The position numbers were made by a program, and so were the translations under genes. A DNA stretch of 64,000 nt from Ferrimonas gelatinilytica (GTDB taxonomy: Bacteria; Pseudomonadota; Gammaproteobacteria; Enterobacterales; Shewanellaceae), in NCBI RefSeq assembly GCF_039544205.1, contig NZ_BAABLF010000005.1:1-64000 (forward strand), in the 5' to 3' direction. The notes beneath the pieces were generated by a model. The model was not told where the DNA came from. It ran no database searches and worked only from the letters and a program-made list of their open reading frames with translations. Numbering within the stretch: the first letter of the stretch is position 1; each line of letters begins with the position of its first letter. Below, one piece after another: positions 59,166 through 64,000 of this stretch.

Positions 59166-60092
59166 GCGCTGCTTTAGTCTCAGTGCCGCCTGGAGGTGCA
59201 GCATCTCCGTCGCCAGGGTTGCGCCGGCCAGGGCGGTGATGTCCGCGTGATCATAGGCCGGTGATACCTCTACCAGGTCCATCCCGACGATGTTGAGCCC
59301 CTGCAGGCCACGGAGGATCTTCATCGCTTTGTCGGTGGAAAGGCCGCCACATACCGGGGTGCCTGTACCCGGCGCGAAGGCGGGATCCAAGCAGTCAATG
59401 TCGAAGCTCAAGTAGACCGGGAGGTCACCGACTCGGGCGCGGATCGCTTCAACGATAGCGGCGGCTCCGAGGTCATTGGCTTCGTCCGCTTCAATCACCT
59501 GGTAGCCATGGTTTTGCCGGACGTACTCGGTGCGGATCCCGATCTGGATTGAGTGGTTGGGATCTACCAGCCCCTCCTTCGGTGCATGATAAAACATGGT
59601 GCCGTGATCGTAGCGGCTGCCGGCACTGTAGGTGTCGGTGTGGGCGTCGAAATGCACCAGAGCCAGCTGGCCAAAGTGGCCCGCGTGCGCGCGCAGCAGC
59701 GGCAGGGTGATGAAGTGATCGCCGCCAAAGGTCAGCAGCGATTTGCCCTGGGCCAGCAGGCTCTGGGCATGCTGGGTAAGGCCCGTCATCATCTGTTCGG
59801 CATCGCCGCAATCGAACACCAGGTCGCCGCAGTCAACCATTTTCAGCTCATCTTGGAGGTCGAACTCCCAGGGCCAACGGTTGCCCTCCCAGGCCAGGTT
59901 GACGGAGGCCTTGCGCAGCGCTTCAGGACCGTGACGGGCGCCGCTGCGTCCCGTGGTCGCCAGATCGAAGGGGACACCGGTGATCACCAGGTCGGCATCG
60001 CTCTCCTGGGGGCGAAAATCCAGGGGTAAACGCAGGAAACCAAAGGCATTGGCATACAGAGAGTAATCGGGCTTATCGGCTAAGGTGGCCAT
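59163..60092 (-). CDS. speB: Agmatinase
   Basis: SpeB hydrolyses agmatine to putrescine and urea. The 309-residue ureohydrolase has the binuclear manganese ligands in LTFGGDHFITLP, ALVHFDAHTDTY and YLSFDIDCLDPAFAPGTGTP, and the substrate loop TTGRSGARHGPEALRKAS. The start at 60092 has GGAG upstream and gives the E. coli length. The arginine decarboxylase gene speA is not in this window. Its 3' end forms part of the shared terminator. Confidence 0.94.
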   Translation of the reverse strand: MATLADKPDYSLYANAFGFLRLPLDFRPQESDADLVITGVPFDLATTGRSGARHGPEALRKASVNLAWEGNRWPWEFDLQDELKMVDCGDLVFDCGDAEQMMTGLTQHAQSLLAQGKSLLTFGGDHFITLPLLRAHAGHFGQLALVHFDAHTDTYSAGSRYDHGTMFYHAPKEGLVDPNHSIQIGIRTEYVRQNHGYQVIEADEANDLGAAAIVEAIRARVGDLPVYLSFDIDCLDPAFAPGTGTPVCGGLSTDKAMKILRGLQGLNIVGMDLVEVSPAYDHADITALAGATLATEMLHLQAALRLKQR

Positions 60093-60272
60093 AACACTCC
60101 AGCACAGGTCAGTGCAAAGGGTTGAAGAACGGCGCGTATTGTCGCCTGCACCGGGTCCTTTGTCATCCATCTCCTTGGATAAGTGTAAATGTCATCCGGC
60201 AGATTGCTCATTGGACAGATCCCGGGCCAAGGCATAAGGTCAAAAGATTGACGCCGTCACGAATTGGACGCC

Positions 60273-61379
60273 ATGCCTATGCGTAAGTTTCTTTTTGTAC
60301 TCCTGCTGTGCGGCTGCGCATCGGTTCCAACCCATACGGTCGATAGGTCTGATACGGCACCCTCTGACCAGGTTCTGCGTTTGACCCGGGCGTTGAATGA
60401 TGGTGATCTCGCCCTCCTGCAGAGCGTATTCCAGCCCTCCCATCCCTTGGCCGAACTTGGCCCAAGCTTCGCTAACGAGGCTAACTGGCATGCGCTGAGC
60501 CGGGAGTGGATGGCGGATCTGCTTCTCCATAGTCAATATGGCCACTGGAATCTGCGCCATGTCCGTCCATTGTCCGCTGGTGGAGACCGAGTGGAGTACC
60601 GGCTTGTTCATGAGGATTACAGCGTCGAGTATTTCTACTTTGACCTGGTGACCCAAGCGGGTGGACTTAAAATCGACGATATGGGTAACCGGCTTTTCGT
60701 GCTCAGTCAGGTCGGACTGATGGAGGCCCTCTACCGGCGCCTGATTTTGCCGCCCAACATGGAGGACTTGGTGTTTGCTGAGTTCTTTACCCAGTTGGGC
60801 CCCTTCAACCGGGGGGAGATCTCGCTGGAGACCCTGTTAAGCGATTACCTGGCACTGTCGGAGTCGCTGCAGCGGGATGGTTTGACCCGGGACCTGCTCC
60901 TGCGGGCGCTGATGGCGCAAGGGGGGAATTGGTCTTCGCTGATGCCGCCGTTGTCCGCCTCCCGCCTGGTGGGAACCGATTATCCCCTGTTGGATGCCAC
61001 GCTTTGCCTGCAGCAGTTGGCGAAAGATTGTGATCGTGAGTTCCAGCGGTTGCCGGAGGATCTCAAGCAGGATATCGCCCTCCAGGCAGAGATGGGGATC
61101 CGGGCGCTGCAGCGCCATGACATCAGTCGTGCCCGCCGTTTCGCTGCATTGGCACTGGTCAATGATACGGATTACTTTCCTGCCTACTGGTTGCAGATGC
61201 AGCTTGGGATCGTCAGTGGTGACCATCAGATCGCCGTCGATGGACTCGACAGCCTGGTGCAGCGCTTCGACGTGCCCATCGACAAGCAGATGCTACTACA
61301 GCTCTACCCGGAGCAGGGGCAGGCGTTTTTGCAATCCGCCCAGTTCCGGCGCTGGGCAGAGCAGTTTCCCGAGGAGTAG
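60273..61379 (+). CDS. Predicted lipoprotein of unknown function
   Basis: The 368-residue protein has a lipoprotein signal (MRKFLFVLLLCGCAS, lipobox LCGC; a second Cys two residues earlier) and a mainly helical mature part. The mature part has a TPR-like C-terminal stretch (about 270-350: MGIRALQRHDISRARRFAALALVNDTDYFPAYWLQ, in sections). I recognise no named family. ATGs at 60273 and 60279 are both possible; 60273 has GGA five bases upstream. It lies in a run of three lipoprotein genes, each with its own upstream region. The gap 60093-60272 holds no gene. Confidence 0.65.
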   Translation: MPMRKFLFVLLLCGCASVPTHTVDRSDTAPSDQVLRLTRALNDGDLALLQSVFQPSHPLAELGPSFANEANWHALSREWMADLLLHSQYGHWNLRHVRPLSAGGDRVEYRLVHEDYSVEYFYFDLVTQAGGLKIDDMGNRLFVLSQVGLMEALYRRLILPPNMEDLVFAEFFTQLGPFNRGEISLETLLSDYLALSESLQRDGLTRDLLLRALMAQGGNWSSLMPPLSASRLVGTDYPLLDATLCLQQLAKDCDREFQRLPEDLKQDIALQAEMGIRALQRHDISRARRFAALALVNDTDYFPAYWLQMQLGIVSGDHQIAVDGLDSLVQRFDVPIDKQMLLQLYPEQGQAFLQSAQFRRWAEQFPEE

Positions 61380-61649
61380 GGGGCCTGGTCTCTTGACTGC
61401 CCTCTAAGCCTAAGGCGACAGACTTTCATTTAGCGTGTTCTGCGGGAACACCGCGATGCCCATCCCAACGTCTGCTTTGTACTTTTTCGGGGTGGTATTT
61501 TAACTGCACCTTCCCTCGCGTTACGCCGGTTTCGGATCCGGTTGCCGATCTGGGACTCTCACCGATAAGATGGACCGCCAGCGGGGAGGAAGCTGAGTCG
61601 TCGGACGGTGACTGCTCCCCAGGCACAGATCCCCTCAAAGGATGAATGG

Positions 61650-62288
61650 ATGCAGTTGAACCTGAAAACTTTTTTCACTCCCATCGCCCTGACTCTCGCG
61701 GCGTGTAGCAGCGAGCCGAACAAGGCCGAAATCCCCCCTGTCACTTATCTGCTGGAGTGCGACACCTTTGAGTATGTTGCCCGGTCAGATGGTGAGAGGC
61801 TCTGGCTGTTTTTGCCTGGCGAAACCCTGGCACTGCCAAGGGTGTCTCAGGGCCGATACCAAAACGAGGATCTGGCCTGGCAGGCGGAGGGGGAGGCGTA
61901 TCGGCTCAGTGGCTGGCAAGGTGTCGATCATCTCTGTCGCAATAATCCCCGCAAGGCGATCTGGGAGCATGCCAAGCTCAACGGTGTCGATTTTCGTGCA
62001 GTGGGTCAGGAGCCGCCCTGGGTGCTGGAGATGAGCGGAACGTCGGTCCACCTTTGGCAGGGCTACGAGCGCACCGAGCGGGTGCTGCGGGTGATGGAGC
62101 AGACCCAGAGTAGTGCCGAGCGGCCACAGACCCGCTACCGGCTCGAAGATCGCGACGGGCAGACCTGGCTCCTACGTCTTTCACCCGGGCATTGCGCGGA
62201 TCCCATGAGTGGCGAGCGCTTCGAAACACGGGTCGAGCTTGAAACCGAGGGGACGCAATATGCGGGGTGTGGCCATGCCCTGCATTGA
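61650..62288 (+). CDS. Lipoprotein with MliC-like lysozyme-inhibitor domain and COG3650-type domain
   Basis: The 212-residue protein has a lipoprotein signal (LKTFFTPIALTLAAC). Residues about 30-85 follow the MliC pattern (YLLECDTFEYVARSDGERLW, LALPRVSQGRYQNEDLAWQA), a family that inhibits C-type lysozyme. Residues about 110-210 resemble the COG3650 domain (DFRAVGQEPPWVLEM, HCADPMSGERFETRVELE, YAGCGHALH) seen in heat-shock or META-associated lipoproteins. AGGA lies seven bases before ATG 61650. The domain calls come from pattern memory and deserve a profile search. Bases 61380-61649 show no gene. Confidence 0.65.
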   Translation: MQLNLKTFFTPIALTLAACSSEPNKAEIPPVTYLLECDTFEYVARSDGERLWLFLPGETLALPRVSQGRYQNEDLAWQAEGEAYRLSGWQGVDHLCRNNPRKAIWEHAKLNGVDFRAVGQEPPWVLEMSGTSVHLWQGYERTERVLRVMEQTQSSAERPQTRYRLEDRDGQTWLLRLSPGHCADPMSGERFETRVELETEGTQYAGCGHALH

Positions 62289-62319
62289 TTCGCAGCGACG
62301 CGGGCGAGGCCTGCTGCTC

Positions 62320-62937
62320 ATGGGAACCGCCAGGTTCTGGTGCGTCGGTTTGCTGTTTGGACTTCTTCTGCTCAGCGGGTGCTCCAAGGCCCCGCTACCA
62401 CCCTTGCCCAGTGATGGCGTAATTCTCGCTTTCGGTGACAGCCTGACCGCTGGCGTGGGCGCTGGCCCGGCACAGGACTACCCCAGTGAGCTGGCCCGCC
62501 TGACCGGATTGGCGGTGGTGAATGCCGGAGTCTCCGGGGAACTGGCACAACAGGGGCGACTGCGACTGCCGGAAGCGCTGGCGCGCCATCGGCCAGACCT
62601 TCTGGTTCTGCTGATGGGGGGGAACGATATCCTCAGGAATAGGCCGGAGGCGGCGATTAAGGCAGACCTGGCTGCCATGATTGAGCAGGCAAGGGGTACC
62701 GGTGTGCCGGTGCTGCTGGTGGGGGTGCCGAGTAAGCGTATCCTGCTTCGCACCTCACCCATCTACCGGGAGCTGGCGGATCAGTACGGCGACGGCGTGG
62801 TGCTGGTGGAGGACCCCCTCACGGAGCTGTTGCGATCCCCGAGCCACAAATCCGATGCGGTACATCTCAACGCGGATGGGTATCGACGCCTGGCACAGGC
62901 ACTGCATCAGCGCTTGATCGAGACCGGCGCGCTCTGA
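62320..62937 (+). CDS. GDSL-family lipoprotein esterase (TesA-like)
   Basis: The 205-residue protein has a lipoprotein signal (ARFWCVGLLFGLLLLSGC) and an SGNH hydrolase domain. The domain has block I VILAFGDSLTAGVG (nucleophile Ser), block II NAGVSGELAQQGR (Gly), block III LMGGNDILRN (Asn) and block V SDAVHLNADGYRRL (Asp and His). All four catalytic residues are present. It resembles TesA/arylesterases, but the lipobox suggests membrane anchoring. The start is uncertain: ATG 62275 (inside the preceding gene) would lengthen the n-region by 15 residues. It may be translationally linked to the upstream lipoprotein gene. Confidence 0.85.
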   Translation: MGTARFWCVGLLFGLLLLSGCSKAPLPPLPSDGVILAFGDSLTAGVGAGPAQDYPSELARLTGLAVVNAGVSGELAQQGRLRLPEALARHRPDLLVLLMGGNDILRNRPEAAIKADLAAMIEQARGTGVPVLLVGVPSKRILLRTSPIYRELADQYGDGVVLVEDPLTELLRSPSHKSDAVHLNADGYRRLAQALHQRLIETGAL

Positions 62938-63207
62938 ATCGCTGTTTCCGGAGAGCCGGTATCACGCCGAGACCGGCTTCCTCATAAGCAATCAACAAAT
63001 TCGCATAACTAATTCTTCTTTTGTGGCGCTTTTGCCACGAAAACTGCGCAGAAATGCACCCCTTCCACTATCGACTTTTGTTTCGAGAGGGTAGTCTGGA
63101 AAGACCTCCTTTCGGAGGTGGGATTTGGCGTGGTCAGAGCAAGAAAGGCCAAGCCTCTTAATCAGTTAGGCTACGAATAAGCCCTAAATGTATGTCTTGG
63201 AGGCAGC
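62938..63207 (+). promoter_or_regulatory. ilvI upstream region
   Basis: No gene is supported here. A stem AGCCGGT/ACCGGCT (62954-62978) without a T run may weakly end the upstream gene. It is followed by an AT-rich stretch (about 62985-63025) where a promoter or Lrp site could lie, and the hairpin ACCTCC-TTTC-GGAGGT at 63104-63119. Regulation by Lrp, known for ilvIH in E. coli, is only a suggestion. Confidence 0.35.
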
Positions 63208-64000
63208 ATGGAGCAGTTGTCAGGTGCGGAGATGATTGTCCGCTCGTTGATCGATCAGGGGGTTAAGCACATCTTTGGCTACCCCGGCGGGTCGGTATTG
63301 GATATTTATGACGCGTTGCACGAGAAAAGCCACATCGAGCATGTGTTGGTTCGACACGAGCAGGCCGCGGTTCATATGGCAGATGGCTACGCCCGGGCCA
63401 CCGGGGAGGTCGGTGTGGTGCTGGTTACCTCAGGACCGGGTGCCACCAATGCCATCACCGGCATCGCCACGGCCTATTACGACTCCGCCCCGCTGGTGGT
63501 GTTATCGGGACAGGTGATGTCACACCTGATTGGGAACGATGCTTTCCAGGAGTGTGACATGGTGGGGATTTCCCGCCCGGTGGTGAAACACAGCTTCCTG
63601 GTACAGGACCCAGCCGAGATCCCAACCATTCTGAAAAAGGCGTTCTACCTGGCGGCCAGCGGCCGTCCCGGCCCTGTGGTGGTGGACCTGCCCAAGGATA
63701 TGCTCAACCCCGCCAACCGTTACCCCTATCAGTATCCGGATGCCATCAGTCTGCGCTCCTACAACCCGAAGCAGCAGGGCCATAAGGGTCAGATCAAGCG
63801 GGGGCTTCAGGCCCTGCTCGAGGCTAAACGGCCGGTGCTCTACGTCGGTGGCGGCGCCATCATCTCCCGCAGCGAAGCGCAGCTGCTTGAGCTGGCGAAG
63901 CGATTGCGTCTGCCGGTGGTCTCTACCCTGATGGGGCTGGGTGCCTTTCCCGGCAGCCATCCGCAGTCGCTTGGGATGTTGGGGATGCACGGCACCTACG
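63208..64000 (+). CDS. ilvI: Acetolactate synthase III large subunit IlvI (partial, 3' end outside window)
   Basis: This TPP enzyme makes acetolactate for valine and leucine, or acetohydroxybutyrate for isoleucine. The 264 visible codons match E. coli IlvI closely: SGAEMIVRSLIDQGVKHIFG, YPGGSVLDIYDALHEK, the catalytic glutamate in RHEQAAVHMADGYARATGE, TSGPGATNAITGIATAYYD and FQECDMVGISRPVVKHSFLV, then MGLGAFPGSHPQSLGMLGMH. TTGGAGG precedes the ATG. ilvH is expected just downstream. The 62938-63207 leader contains a small hairpin ACCTCC-TTTC-GGAGGT (63104-63119) but no branched-chain-rich leader peptide, so attenuation is not supported. Confidence 0.96.
   Translation, partial: MEQLSGAEMIVRSLIDQGVKHIFGYPGGSVLDIYDALHEKSHIEHVLVRHEQAAVHMADGYARATGEVGVVLVTSGPGATNAITGIATAYYDSAPLVVLSGQVMSHLIGNDAFQECDMVGISRPVVKHSFLVQDPAEIPTILKKAFYLAASGRPGPVVVDLPKDMLNPANRYPYQYPDAISLRSYNPKQQGHKGQIKRGLQALLEAKRPVLYVGGGAIISRSEAQLLELAKRLRLPVVSTLMGLGAFPGSHPQSLGMLGMHGTY

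Noticed and set aside
63054..63164. Leader peptide upstream of ilvI
   Set aside because: The frame (MHPFHYRLLF...) lacks clustered Ile, Val or Leu codons and no competing attenuator hairpins with a T run follow.
1..64000. CRISPR arrays, insertion sequences or prophage genes
   Set aside because: No regularly spaced direct repeats, transposase or phage structural genes were seen; the only foreign-looking stretch is the cassette-like island.

Overview
The window is chromosomal DNA from a gammaproteobacterium. Gene content and order point to the Shewanella/Ferrimonas branch of the Alteromonadales. The markers are seqA-pgm next to ybfF and fldA, alaA-yfbR, the fadR/nhaB/dsbB/ycgB neighbourhood, minCDE beside ycgL/ycgN, the Dam-associated proteins SeqA and MaoP, and GC-rich coding sequence with strong Shine-Dalgarno sites. 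The genus is an inference; the gammaproteobacterial assignment is firm.

Layout. 1-221: the last bases of a tRNA (probably Asp), two intrinsic terminators, and a structured, gene-free stretch between them. 425-8939: a GST-like protein, a small membrane protein, the phosphate transporter pstSCAB behind a clear Pho-box promoter, an unusual SLC1-family symporter, a MarC/YchE protein and an FAD-linked 2-hydroxyacid dehydrogenase. 8997-16163 (minus strand): a DUF4397 lipoprotein, dgt-yfbR-alaA (nucleotide clean-up and alanine synthesis), fldA-ybfE-DUF2788, and ybfF. 16312-18997: seqA, pgm and maoP. 19261-28884: three cell-envelope units, namely mltF, the overlapping operon nfeD-slipin-moxR-DUF58-tgpA, and slt. 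29074-32189: rmuC, then msrPQ for periplasmic methionine sulfoxide repair.

32190-34571 is different. It is AT-rich and carries four short cargo units in one orientation (a secreted protein, a TonB-C-like periplasmic protein, a broken Sel1-repeat lipoprotein, and a 58-residue membrane protein with no standard start codon). The units are separated by imperfectly palindromic sites that begin and end like integron attC sites. No integrase is in view, so I read it as an integron gene-cassette cluster lacking an integrase, inserted between msrQ and yoaA. This is the most unusual part of the window.

34604-64000 returns to core genes: yoaA-tsaB, an alpha/beta hydrolase, two fadD paralogues around rnd, a ClsC-type phospholipase D, metC, minCDE, ycgL, an MltB-type transglycosylase, ycgN, dsbB, nhaB, fadR (with a FadR-like operator in its own promoter), the stress operon prkA-yeaH-ycgB, sodB, grxD, speB, three envelope lipoprotein genes, and the 5' part of ilvI, which runs off the end. 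Functional themes are fatty-acid activation with its regulator FadR, cell-wall turnover, redox defence (MsrPQ, SodB, GrxD, DsbB), and chromosome organisation and division (SeqA, MaoP, MinCDE). Starts were moved from the longest reading frame wherever a ribosome-binding site, family length or signal peptide favoured an internal codon.
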